From NCBI RefSeq assembly GCF_010994095.1, contig NZ_WJYO01000003.1, forward strand, positions 1 to 64,000: a stretch of 64,000 nucleotides of DNA, in the 5' to 3' direction. The notes under the pieces were generated by a model that saw only the letters and a program-made list of their open reading frames with translations, searched no databases and had not been told where the DNA came from. This DNA comes from Mumia xiangluensis (GTDB taxonomy: Bacteria; Actinomycetota; Actinomycetes; Propionibacteriales; Nocardioidaceae). Shown here piece after piece: positions 1-7,565 of this stretch. A program made the position numbers and the translations under genes. How positions within the stretch are numbered: position 1 is the first letter of the stretch; each line of letters starts with the position of its first letter.

Positions 1-17
1 CACAGGAGGAAGATCCC

Positions 18-647
18 GTGAAGAACCTCATCCGCGCCGCGGCCGTCACGGCCAGCGCTATCGCACTCGTCGGCGGAGCCGCCACGGCCGCCCACGCCGT
101 CAACTACGACATCAAGGTCAACGGCGGCTACACCCCCAACCCGGCGAACGTGAAGCTCACCTCGGTCGGGGCGGTCGGTCTATCCACTCCGCTTATCAGC
201 TGGGGCTGCACCTCGTCCAGTGGCATGGCGTCACTCAAGGTCGGCGCATCCGTCCCCAGCCCGCACGCCAGCATCTCGAGCTTCGCCTTGACAGGCTGCA
301 CGTGGCCCGGTGGCCTACCGATGAACGTGACCACATCGGCAGGCTGGAACCTGAGCATCACTGGAGGCGGCCCCACGGTCTGGAACGCCACCATCACCGG
401 CATCGCCGCACACGTCGTCGACGCCGTCGGCGGCACCACCTGTGCCTTCGACGTCACCGGCTCCGTCAACGGCTCGTTCGACGAGGGAACCCAGGACCTG
501 ACGATCACCAGCAGCAGCCTCACAGTGAGCAACATGACCGGCGGCTGCCTCGGCCTCATCGCGAACGGCGACCCGCTTACGACCGCCGCCACCTACCACG
601 TCACCAACCCGGCAACTGGCCTCACGTGGCCGATCGACATCTCGTGA
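18..647 (+). CDS. secreted protein of unknown function, copy 1
   Basis: The 209-residue product begins with a GTG preceded by a strong AGGAGGA site. Residues 1-27 form a typical Sec signal peptide (MKN start, hydrophobic core, AHA cleavage site), so the mature protein should be exported. The rest is rich in Gly, Thr and Ser, predicted beta, with four cysteines and the motif TGGCLGL near the C terminus. I do not recognise the family. A second, highly similar gene lies at 1944-2573, with identical stretches at the 5' end and the 3' half. A hairpin terminator follows directly, so it is probably transcribed alone. Its promoter lies outside the window. A cell-surface or extracellular role is inferred only from the signal peptide. 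Confidence 0.85.
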   Translation: MKNLIRAAAVTASAIALVGGAATAAHAVNYDIKVNGGYTPNPANVKLTSVGAVGLSTPLISWGCTSSSGMASLKVGASVPSPHASISSFALTGCTWPGGLPMNVTTSAGWNLSITGGGPTVWNATITGIAAHVVDAVGGTTCAFDVTGSVNGSFDEGTQDLTITSSSLTVSNMTGGCLGLIANGDPLTTAATYHVTNPATGLTWPIDIS

Positions 648-653
648 CGAGGA

Positions 654-685
654 CCGCCCTGCGTCCTTGACAGGACGCAGGGCGG
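654..685. terminator. bidirectional hairpin terminator
   Basis: A perfect 13-bp stem (654-666 with 673-685) closes a 6-base TTGACA loop between two convergent genes, the secreted protein ending at 647 and the minus-strand gene ending at 706. There is no strong T tract, which is usual for actinobacterial terminators. Confidence 0.8.
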
Positions 686-705
686 CTCACAGCTCGTACA
701 GCAGA

Positions 706-1707
706 TCAATCTCGAGACGGGAACGGGTAGGGCTTCGGGTAGTTGCAGGTGGACTCGTCACGGGGGCAGCCAAGCCCGGTCATGGCCGACTGGAACATCT
801 TGAGCGGGAAACCCTTGCCCGACGCGAGAGTAGAGATCATGGGACTCAGGTCTTCGCTCCCTGAGCCGCATCCGCTGAATAGTGGAACGTCCAGCGTCCC
901 GTTGAGTTCTCCACCCATCGCGGCGTAGTAGCTGCCGATGGGGACGTTGGGCACGTTTGGGTAGTACTCGGTTCCTTCAATGTCTGTGAAGTACCCCTTC
1001 CCGAGCGCTTCCAGGCGTGCATCCCGCGCCCAGCAACGGTCTCCCACGTTCACGGCGCGGCCGTCGATAGTCACGTTGCGGATCCGTAGGTCCACCTCGC
1101 CAGAAACCGAGGTGTCTTGGACATGGTCATAGGCAGGATTCACTACACCCGCGCCGATGCACTTCACTGGACAGGGCCCTGTGCCATTCAGATAGCTGTC
1201 GATGATGGTGGTCGCACTCAATCCGACCGGTAGGCCGTCGGCGTCCGCTGGCAAGCGAATCTCCGCAGTCGCCGTAACTGGGACCGAGCCGAATGCGACG
1301 GTTCGTACCGTGATCGCGGGAAAGTCGAAGAACGTCGACTCTGCAATGGGCGTCGCATGATTCGTGGGGTACGCGAGCGCGTCGGCGATGATGCGCGCGG
1401 TCGCACCGGGAGCTAGTTGGCAGTCCGATGCTTTGAAGTAGTCGCGGCAAAGCACGTCTGGAGGTGTAGTGACGGTGACGATGTCTGCCGCCATCGGGAC
1501 TTTGGTCGCCCTCACCCACTGTTGCGCAGGCGTGACGAACGCGAGCGCGGTGCCCCCACCTCCTCTCAATGCGTCGAGGCGAGTTGCCGGCAGGTTGGGG
1601 AACTCGGCGTCAGGCTCAGCGCTGGCGATCCCCCCGACAAGGAGCGGGAAGATGACGGCCGCCAACCCGATCACACGGCGCACCCGGCGGCTGACACTCA
1701 CGTTCAT
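706..1707 (-). CDS. secreted protein, distant relative of the 2678/3547 family
   Basis: A 333-residue protein is read from the ATG at 1707. An upstream in-frame extension exists, but the signal peptide (arginine-rich start, hydrophobic core, IASA cleavage region) begins at this Met. The C-terminal part has NVTIDG, VGDRC, GGELNGTLDVP and FSGCGSG. The same order of features (NVxIxG, VGxxC, GGxLxG, FxxC) appears in the two paralogs at 2678 and 3547, so the three probably share a fold. No catalytic motif is visible and the function is unknown. It is divergent from the gene at 1944, with a 236-base intergenic region that carries inverted repeats. Confidence 0.8.
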   Translation of the reverse strand: MNVSVSRRVRRVIGLAAVIFPLLVGGIASAEPDAEFPNLPATRLDALRGGGGTALAFVTPAQQWVRATKVPMAADIVTVTTPPDVLCRDYFKASDCQLAPGATARIIADALAYPTNHATPIAESTFFDFPAITVRTVAFGSVPVTATAEIRLPADADGLPVGLSATTIIDSYLNGTGPCPVKCIGAGVVNPAYDHVQDTSVSGEVDLRIRNVTIDGRAVNVGDRCWARDARLEALGKGYFTDIEGTEYYPNVPNVPIGSYYAAMGGELNGTLDVPLFSGCGSGSEDLSPMISTLASGKGFPLKMFQSAMTGLGCPRDESTCNYPKPYPFPSRD

Positions 1708-1772
1708 GGAGCCACGCTCGCATGGAGACGGCGCCTCCCTCAACGCATCCGGCCAATCCGGCCAGCAACTCG

Positions 1773-1799
1773 GACAAATGTCTGATCTCTGATTCAGAC
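1773..1799. promoter_or_regulatory. inverted repeats in a divergent intergenic region
   Basis: Two inverted repeats lie side by side between the divergent genes starting at 1707 and 1944: GACAAATGTC (1773-1782) and GTCTGA-N8-TCAGAC (1780-1799). The remaining 1708-1943 sequence has no gene. The repeats could be an operator for the PucR-type regulator at 4525; that link is inference. Confidence 0.4.
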
Positions 1800-1943
1800 G
1801 AAAATCCGAAACCTGGAGCTTCCACACGGCTGATGCGGTGGATTCATCCGGATCCGCGGGTGATGTGGATCACGTGCCGATCTGGTGAGGTCAGTCGTAC
1901 ACCGCAGCGACCCCGCTGCAGCGAGTCACAGGAGGAAGATCCC

Positions 1944-2573
1944 GTGAAGAACCTCATCCGCGCCGCGGCCGTCACGGCCAGCGCTATCGCACTCGTCGGC
2001 GGAGCCGCCACGGCCGCCCACGCCGTCAACTACGACATCAAGGTCAACGGCGGCTACACCCCCAACCCGGCCAGCGTGAAGTTCACCTCGGTCGGGGCGA
2101 TCGGGTTCGACGTCCCGCTGGTCAGCATGGGCTGCACCTCGTCCAACGGCACGGGGTCGCTCAAGGTCGGCGCATCCGTCGCCAACCCGCACGCCAGCAT
2201 CTCGAGCATCGGCTTCACGGGCTGCACCGGCCCCGGTGGTCTGCCGATGACCGTGACGACGGCAGCCGGCTGGAACCTGTCCATCACCGGCGGCGGCCCC
2301 ACGGTCTGGAACGGCACCATCACCAACATCGCTGCGCACGTCGTCGACGCCGTCGGTGGCACCACCTGTGCCTTCGACGTCAACGGCTCCGTCAACGGCT
2401 CGTTCGACGAGGGAACCCAGGACCTGACGATCACCAGCAGCAGCCTCACAGTGAGCAACATGACCGGCGGCTGCCTCGGCCTCATCGCGAACGGCGACCC
2501 GGCCACGTTCAGCGGCACGTACGACCTGGCCAACCCGGCAACCAACGCTGCCTGGCCGATCAACATCACCTGA
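1944..2573 (+). CDS. secreted protein of unknown function, copy 2
   Basis: This is a paralog of the gene at 18-647, also 209 residues, with the same GTG start, the same AGGAGGA site and an identical signal peptide. Differences from copy 1 cluster in the middle (about residues 45-100) and at the extreme C terminus, while the block around GSVNGSFDEGTQDLTI is identical. A longer in-frame reading from 1722 is rejected because it would bury the signal peptide and ignore the ribosome binding site. A 13-bp hairpin follows the stop. Function unknown; extracellular location is inferred from the signal sequence. Confidence 0.85.
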   Translation: MKNLIRAAAVTASAIALVGGAATAAHAVNYDIKVNGGYTPNPASVKFTSVGAIGFDVPLVSMGCTSSNGTGSLKVGASVANPHASISSIGFTGCTGPGGLPMTVTTAAGWNLSITGGGPTVWNGTITNIAAHVVDAVGGTTCAFDVNGSVNGSFDEGTQDLTITSSSLTVSNMTGGCLGLIANGDPATFSGTYDLANPATNAAWPINIT

Positions 2574-2595
2574 CGTTGATCTAGGCAGAAACCAG

Positions 2596-2628
2596 GGGCG
2601 GATGCGGACGACTGTTCCGCATCCGCCC
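2596..2628 (+). terminator. hairpin terminator
   Basis: A 13-bp perfect stem (2596-2608 with 2616-2628) and a 7-base loop, followed by TT, 22 bases after the stop of the gene at 1944. Confidence 0.75.
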
Positions 2629-2677
2629 TTGTCGATCCATCCATCCCACGTCCACACCCCAACCCAGAGGATCCCCC

Positions 2678-3304
2678 ATGAAGAAGTTCCGTGCCCTCAC
2701 TGTGACGGCCGCGGCCGCCGCGCTGACCCTCCTCACCGCCGTACCCGCCAACGCAGTCACCCTCAACTACGAGTACGACGCCAACGGCTGGACCCACATC
2801 CACTCCACCGACTCCGACCTGTGGATCAAGCCCACCAAGATGCAGCTCGCCATCCAGGGCGCCGACGGCACCTTCACCGGCCACATGCCGATCTCCCCCG
2901 CCGACACCAAGTTCGAGGTCCTCGGCTTCCTGCCCATCAAGGCACAGGTGAGCTTCGAAGAGGCTGCACCGCTGAACGGCGGAGTCGTCCGTGTGGGCAA
3001 CATCGCCCGCGTCGACTCGACCGCCTCGTACTACGTCCGCCTCTCCAACGTCCTCATCGGTGGCATCCCCTCGCCCGTCGGGTCGAGCTGCCGCACCAAG
3101 GATCCGGTGACGCTGAGCGTCAGCACACCGGCCGGTGAGGCCTTCAACATCGCCAGCGGCGGCAACCTCGCCGGCTCTTTCACCATCGGCGATTTCGAGC
3201 ACTGCCTGCTCAACACCCTCATCATCAACCAGCTCGTCCCCGGTGACGGCAACATGACCCTCGCCGTCACCAACGCCAAGTTCATCTCCGCCACCAACCC
3301 CTGA
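2678..3304 (+). CDS. secreted protein of unknown function, paralog A
   Basis: The 208-residue product has an ATG with a GAGGA site six bases upstream. Residues 1-27 are a Sec signal peptide ending PANA. The mature part opens with VTLNYEYDANGWTHI and contains NVLIGG, VGSSC, GGNLAGSF and DFEHC, the pattern shared with the larger protein at 706-1707. It has only two cysteines in the mature part, likely a disulfide. It is nearly identical to the next gene, which shows a recent tandem duplication that includes the downstream hairpin. The family is not recognised and no enzyme motif is visible. Confidence 0.85.
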   Translation: MKKFRALTVTAAAAALTLLTAVPANAVTLNYEYDANGWTHIHSTDSDLWIKPTKMQLAIQGADGTFTGHMPISPADTKFEVLGFLPIKAQVSFEEAAPLNGGVVRVGNIARVDSTASYYVRLSNVLIGGIPSPVGSSCRTKDPVTLSVSTPAGEAFNIASGGNLAGSFTIGDFEHCLLNTLIINQLVPGDGNMTLAVTNAKFISATNP

Positions 3305-3325
3305 CCCACCACGAAACCGCGACCC

Positions 3326-3358
3326 GGGGGTGGTGCGAGCGACGCTCGCACCACCCCC
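3326..3358 (+). terminator. long GC hairpin after paralog A
   Basis: GGGGGTGGTGCGAGCG and its exact complement are separated by one base, giving a very strong hairpin 21 bases after the stop. The same hairpin recurs after the next paralog at 4195. Confidence 0.75.
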
Positions 3359-3374
3359 GACCTGCGTCTCGGCA

Positions 3375-3390
3375 TCGGACAACTATCCGA
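3375..3390. promoter_or_regulatory. inverted repeat upstream of paralog B
   Basis: TCGGA-N6-TCCGA lies upstream of the gene at 3547. It shares CGGACAA with the repeat region at 1771, so both could bind the same regulator. This rests on similarity of short motifs only. Confidence 0.3.
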
Positions 3391-3546
3391 GGCATGGGCG
3401 CCCCACTGCCCCGCAGTCGTGTATTCATCCGGGATTGTCTGCAGATGCACCGTTGCCTGTGCGATCTCCATCACTTCTCTGATGGGCTCTCACCATGCAG
3501 CGTCCGCTGCGTGCGCTGATCTCGAACACACCCTAGGGAGCCATCC

Positions 3547-4173
3547 ATGAAGAAGTTCCGTGCCCTCGCCGTGACGGCCGCAGCCGCCGCGCTGACCCTG
3601 CTCACCGCCGTACCCGCCAACGCAGTCACCCTCAACTACGAGTACGACGCCAACGGCTGGACCCACATCCACTCCACCGACTCCGACCTGTGGATCAAGC
3701 CCACCAAGATGCAGCTCGCCATCCAAGGCGCCGACGGCACCTTCACCGGCCACATGCCGATCTCCCCCGCCGACACCAAGTTCCACGTCCTCGGCTTCCT
3801 GCCGATCAAGGCACAGGTCAACTTCGAAGAGGCCGCACCACTGAGCGGCCGAGTCGTCCGTGTGGGCAACATCGCCCGCGTCGACTCGACCGCCTCGTAC
3901 TACATCCGCCTCTCCAACGTCCTCATCGCCGGCATCCCCTCGCCCGTCGGGTCGAACTGCCGCACCAAGGATCCGGTCACCCTCTCGGCCAACACCCCGG
4001 ACGGCGAGATCTTCAACATCGCCAACGGCGGCAACCTCGCCGGATCCTTCACCATCGGCGACTTCGAGCACTGCCTGCTCAACACCCTCATCATCAACCA
4101 GCTCGTCCCCGGCGACGGCAACATGACCCTCGCCGTCACCAACGCCAAGTTCATCTCCGCCACCAACCCCTGA
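3547..4173 (+). CDS. secreted protein of unknown function, paralog B
   Basis: The 208-residue protein differs from the gene at 2678 at only a small number of positions scattered along the chain. The signal peptide is the same apart from one residue. AGGGAG lies just upstream of the ATG. Both cysteines and the NVLIAG, VGSNC, GGNLAGSF and DFEHC motifs are kept, so both copies look functional. Its upstream region (3361-3546) differs from that of copy A, so the two copies may be regulated differently. The downstream hairpin is duplicated with the gene. Role unknown. Confidence 0.85.
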   Translation: MKKFRALAVTAAAAALTLLTAVPANAVTLNYEYDANGWTHIHSTDSDLWIKPTKMQLAIQGADGTFTGHMPISPADTKFHVLGFLPIKAQVNFEEAAPLSGRVVRVGNIARVDSTASYYIRLSNVLIAGIPSPVGSNCRTKDPVTLSANTPDGEIFNIANGGNLAGSFTIGDFEHCLLNTLIINQLVPGDGNMTLAVTNAKFISATNP

Positions 4174-4194
4174 CCCACCACGAAACCGCGACCC

Positions 4195-4227
4195 GGGGGT
4201 GGTGCGAGCGACGCTCGCACCACCCCC
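4195..4227 (+). terminator. long GC hairpin after paralog B
   Basis: An identical copy of the 3326-3358 hairpin, located 21 bases after the stop, as in paralog A. Confidence 0.75.
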
Positions 4228-4375
4228 GACCCGCGTCTCGACCAGGTGCGGTGGGATAGCGATCCCAACGATCGTGCCCGGACCGCGGTGCATCTGGGAT
4301 ATCCGTCCGAGTCCTGCCCCAATCCGGCGCATCACCTAGCAGGCTCGAGAATGCGCTGATTTGCTTGTCCTACGC

Positions 4376-4421
4376 CCCGCAGGGCAGCCGGATACCCTCC
4401 CTCCTTTCGGCGCCCTGCGGG
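4376..4421. promoter_or_regulatory. inverted repeat ahead of the PucR-type gene
   Basis: CCCGCAGGGC (4376-4385) and GCCCTGCGGG (4412-4421) are exact complements 26 bases apart. They could form a leader hairpin or an operator for the regulator downstream. The rest of 4228-4440 shows nothing I can name. Confidence 0.3.
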
Positions 4422-4524
4422 ACCGTAACGTCGTTTCTCTGTGATAGGACATGTGATGCACGGCACACCGCAGGAGGGGCGGCCCAGCCATGGATCACCA
4501 TCAAGCCAGCACGAGGACCCCGGC

Positions 4525-5769
4525 ATGATCGAGGCTGGGGCCGACCACGCGCTTTCGCCGGGTGAGATCCCGCCCGGCCTCGTCAACCTCGTCAAACCGA
4601 CACTCGACGGTCTGGTCGAGCGGATCTCCGGCAAGATCCAGCGCGAGGTGCCCGCCTTCGCAGGGCCTGCCTCCGGCCGCCGCCACAAGCTCATCACCAC
4701 TGCCGCGACCGGGGCGATCAGCCACTTCCTCGACATGGTGCTCGGCAAGCCGTCGTCGACCGGCGCACGGGTCGACGATCTCTTCCGGCGGATGGGCCAC
4801 GCCGAAGCTGTCGACGGCCATGACCTGACCGCGATCCGCGAGGCGCTCCAGATCGCCGGCCGAGAGGCATGGACGGAGCTCCGCACCATCGCGTCGAAGC
4901 ACCACCTGTCGGCAGACGTGCTCGGCAAGATCGGCGACGACGTCTTCGGCTACCTCGACCACCTCAGCAACCAGGTCACGATCGGCTACGACGCCACCCG
5001 CCGAGCGCAGGCCAGCGACGTCGGCGCGGCCCGTCGACGCCTGACCGAAGCCTTGCTCGATCAAGCCGGGCAGGATGAGATCGATGCCCTCGCCACAGCT
5101 GCCGCGTGGACGATCCCGTCGCGACTCGTCGTCCTGAGCGCTGACACTGCCGACGGCGACGAGATGCCGGAGCTGGTCGACTCCGAGACCGACGTCCTCA
5201 TGCACCCGTCGCCTGGCCCTGCGACGTACCTCTGCTCCGCCGACGATCGTGACGCGGTCATCGGGGAGCTGCGAGGCATGGTGCCCACGATCCGAATCGC
5301 GGCGAGCTGGAAGGTCGCGACCAGCGACGTCGGCGACGCACAGCGGTGGACACTGCGCGCACTCGAGCTCGCCGACAAGGGCATCATCTCCGCTGACGAC
5401 GTCATCGAGTGCGTCGACTACCGCACGATGCTGTGGCTCCACTCCGAACCAGCGCTGCGTCGCCAGATGGCGCAAGAGCTCCTCGTGCCCCTGTTCGCCG
5501 AGTCCCCCAACTCCCGGGAGATCCTCTCCGAGACCCTCCTCGACTGGTTGCAGACCCGCGACAGTGCCCCCGCGATCGCCGCACGCCTCGGCGTGCACGC
5601 GCAGACGGTGCGCTACCGGTGGAAGCGCATCAACGAGCTGTTCGGCGAGGCGCTGCACGACCCGGAGTTCGTCGTCCAACTCACGCTCGTGCTCAAGGCG
5701 AGCGTGCCGCTGTGGGTCGCCGGTGACCAGAGCGACTTCGAGCGCTACCTCAACGAGGAGCCTTCGTGA
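4525..5769 (+). CDS. PucR-family helix-turn-helix transcriptional regulator
   Basis: The C terminus (about the last 60 residues) is the PucR/CdaR-type helix-turn-helix, with LLDWLQTRDSAPAIAARLGV and QTVRYRWKRINELFG. The preceding region has the alpha-helical layout of the regulatory domain common in actinobacterial PucR proteins. I start at the ATG at 4525, which has GAGGA seven bases before it; the frame stays open to a GTG at 4441 and an ATG at 4456, so the start is uncertain. It overlaps the next gene by four bases (GTGA), so both are translated together. It follows the secreted paralogs and may control them; no ligand can be deduced. Confidence 0.85.
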   Translation: MIEAGADHALSPGEIPPGLVNLVKPTLDGLVERISGKIQREVPAFAGPASGRRHKLITTAATGAISHFLDMVLGKPSSTGARVDDLFRRMGHAEAVDGHDLTAIREALQIAGREAWTELRTIASKHHLSADVLGKIGDDVFGYLDHLSNQVTIGYDATRRAQASDVGAARRRLTEALLDQAGQDEIDALATAAAWTIPSRLVVLSADTADGDEMPELVDSETDVLMHPSPGPATYLCSADDRDAVIGELRGMVPTIRIAASWKVATSDVGDAQRWTLRALELADKGIISADDVIECVDYRTMLWLHSEPALRRQMAQELLVPLFAESPNSREILSETLLDWLQTRDSAPAIAARLGVHAQTVRYRWKRINELFGEALHDPEFVVQLTLVLKASVPLWVAGDQSDFERYLNEEPS

Positions 5770-7301
5770 CGACAGCCCCGACCGATACCCGCGCGCCGCA
5801 CGACCGGCGTACGCGCCTGGCTGTGCACCGACCGTCGGCCTCGCCGGCGGCACGCATGGCGCTCGGTGCGGTCGCCGTCGTCGCCGTCGGCGTCGTGCTG
5901 CTCTGCTCCACACCGGTGGTCCGCTTTCCTTCCTGGCGGGAGGTCGTGGTCGCAGCAGGGAGCGCCGTCTCGCTGTGGTGCGTCTGGTCGCTCCGCGCTG
6001 AGCTCACGGGCGAGGTGCGTCACCGACGAGTCGGGTTGGTGACCCTGTCGCTCGTCGCCGTCGTCGTCGCGAGCGCGTGGTCCATCGGCGCGCTTGCCGC
6101 AGGCGGACCGACCCTCGACCTCGGCGTGGCAGCGGTGGTCGGTGTCGTGATCCTCGCGTGCCACGGGATACGGCGGGAGGCGGCCGTCGGGCCGACACCC
6201 GTGCCGCGGTGGTTCGTTCCCGCCGCTCTCGCCGTGGCCGTCGCGACCGTCGGAGTGTGGATCGCGATCGACGCCCGGCCCACCCGCGCGCTCGCCGCCG
6301 GTGTCGCCGTCACCATCGCGGCCTGTCCCGGAGCCGTCGGCCTCGCCCTCCCGGCCGCGTACCGGTTCGGCACCCGACGCGGCGACGCACTCGGCGTCGC
6401 CATCGACGACGCCGCGACACTCGCCGTCAGCCAGCGCATCGACACCCTCGTGCTCGACGGCCTGCGGACCTTCGCGACCGGCAAGCGTGTCGCATCCGTC
6501 GACCCGGTGCATTCCGACCACGAACGGAACATCCGCTGGTTCGCAGGTGCGCTCGAGCACGCCTCCGACAACCCTGTGGGCAAGGCCATCGCCAAGCTGT
6601 CGGCACGTGGCCGCCTCTCCGGCGTCCGGACGCACCCGGGACTCGGCATGAGCGGCTCCGTGGACCGCCATCCTGTCCGCGTGGGGCGCCCCGACTGGGT
6701 CGGCATCGACGCGACCGAGCGGGTGGGCATCACGGTCGGCGTCGAGGTCGATGCACGCCCGCTCGGGACGATCACGGTCGTCGACGCCGTACGCCCGACC
6801 TCGGCACCCGCCGTCGCCGCGCTGCGCACGCTCGGGGTCGACCCCGTCCTCGTGACCACGGCGGATCCGCTCACCGCGAAGGATCTCGCCGAGCAGCTCG
6901 GCATCGACCGGGTTGTCGCTGAAGCCGGGCCGACGACCACGGCGGACCTCGTCTCCGACCTGCGAAACGAGGGCCGCGCCGTCGCCCTTCTCGCCGACGC
7001 ACCGGAGGACGCCGAGTCGAGCTCCGTCGAGCTGGTCCTTGCCGTGGGCGACCCACCCGCCCCGGTCACCGTGACCCTCGCCGAGGGCGACGTCGCCGAA
7101 GCCGTCACCGCGCTCTCGCTCGCTCGGACGATCGACACCCAGTCGCGCTCGACGCTGCGGGTCGCCACCGCGTACACCGCGGGTGCGGTCGCCGTCGCCG
7201 CTGTCGGGCTGCTCCCGCCGATGGGGGCCTCCCTCGCACTGGCGGCAAGCTCGCTCATCGTGCTGGCGAGCGCGGCGCGGCTGCGCCGGTTCAGCGTCTG
7301 A
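5766..7301 (+). CDS. degenerate P1B-type ATPase-like membrane protein
   Basis: The 511-residue protein aligns by eye with heavy-metal (CopA-type) P-type ATPases: several N-terminal membrane helices, ACPGAVGLALP at 186-196 for the usual CPC helix, a phosphorylation-loop region, a DNPVGKAI region, a GLGMSGSVDRHPVRVG region and two C-terminal helices. The catalytic motifs are lost. DKTGT is DGLRT at 231-235 (the Asp remains), the HP motif is NP at 269-270, TGDN is TTAD at 364-367 and GDGxND is ADAPED at 410-415. No N-terminal metal-binding domain is present. It should not pump by the standard cycle; a sensor or structural role is possible. The four-base overlap with the PucR gene suggests they work together. 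Confidence 0.75.
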   Translation: MTTAPTDTRAPHDRRTRLAVHRPSASPAARMALGAVAVVAVGVVLLCSTPVVRFPSWREVVVAAGSAVSLWCVWSLRAELTGEVRHRRVGLVTLSLVAVVVASAWSIGALAAGGPTLDLGVAAVVGVVILACHGIRREAAVGPTPVPRWFVPAALAVAVATVGVWIAIDARPTRALAAGVAVTIAACPGAVGLALPAAYRFGTRRGDALGVAIDDAATLAVSQRIDTLVLDGLRTFATGKRVASVDPVHSDHERNIRWFAGALEHASDNPVGKAIAKLSARGRLSGVRTHPGLGMSGSVDRHPVRVGRPDWVGIDATERVGITVGVEVDARPLGTITVVDAVRPTSAPAVAALRTLGVDPVLVTTADPLTAKDLAEQLGIDRVVAEAGPTTTADLVSDLRNEGRAVALLADAPEDAESSSVELVLAVGDPPAPVTVTLAEGDVAEAVTALSLARTIDTQSRSTLRVATAYTAGAVAVAAVGLLPPMGASLALAASSLIVLASAARLRRFSV

Positions 7302-7389
7302 CGCGCTGTCCACAGGCTGCGGTCATGGCCCGTCGCGGTGTCCTTCGACGTCGCTAGCGTGTGGCCCACGCCCGAGGAGGCACCCTGCG

Positions 7390-7467
7390 ATGACGACCAT
7401 GACCACCGCCGGTCTGCACAGCGGGCCGTACGCGGTTGCTGTGACGGCGAGCGCCCTCGTGGGGTGA
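7390..7467 (+). CDS. possible 25-residue small ORF
   Basis: ATG is preceded by CGAGGAGG at good spacing, and the peptide starts MTTMTTAGLHSGPY. The stop codon lies right at the junction with the extragenic repeat that starts at about 7470, so this may be a gene start truncated by repeat insertion rather than a complete gene. No family is recognised. The rest of 7302-7389 is without features. Confidence 0.35.
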   Translation: MTTMTTAGLHSGPYAVAVTASALVG

Positions 7468-7469
7468 GG

Positions 7470-7565
7470 GGGTTTCGACTCGCTTCGCTCGCTCAACCAG
7501 CGGAGGGAGGAGCTCAGCTGGCGGAGGGGGGGTCGCTCAACCAGCGAGGGGGGTCGCTCAACCAG
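7470..7565. repeat. extragenic repeat, TTTCGACTCGC family
   Basis: Contains one full unit of the form GGTTTCGACTCGCTTCGCTCGC followed by TCAACCAGCGGAGG, then two partial CTCAACCAGCG units. It runs into the last codons of the CLC gene. The same family recurs at 10094, 11914-12536, 17396, 25701, 41075-41231 and, more diverged, 54130-54240. Confidence 0.7.

Noticed and set aside
1722-1943. N-terminal extension of the secreted protein at 1944
   Set aside because: The extension would place the signal peptide internally; the GTG at 1944 has a perfect ribosome site and matches the paralog.
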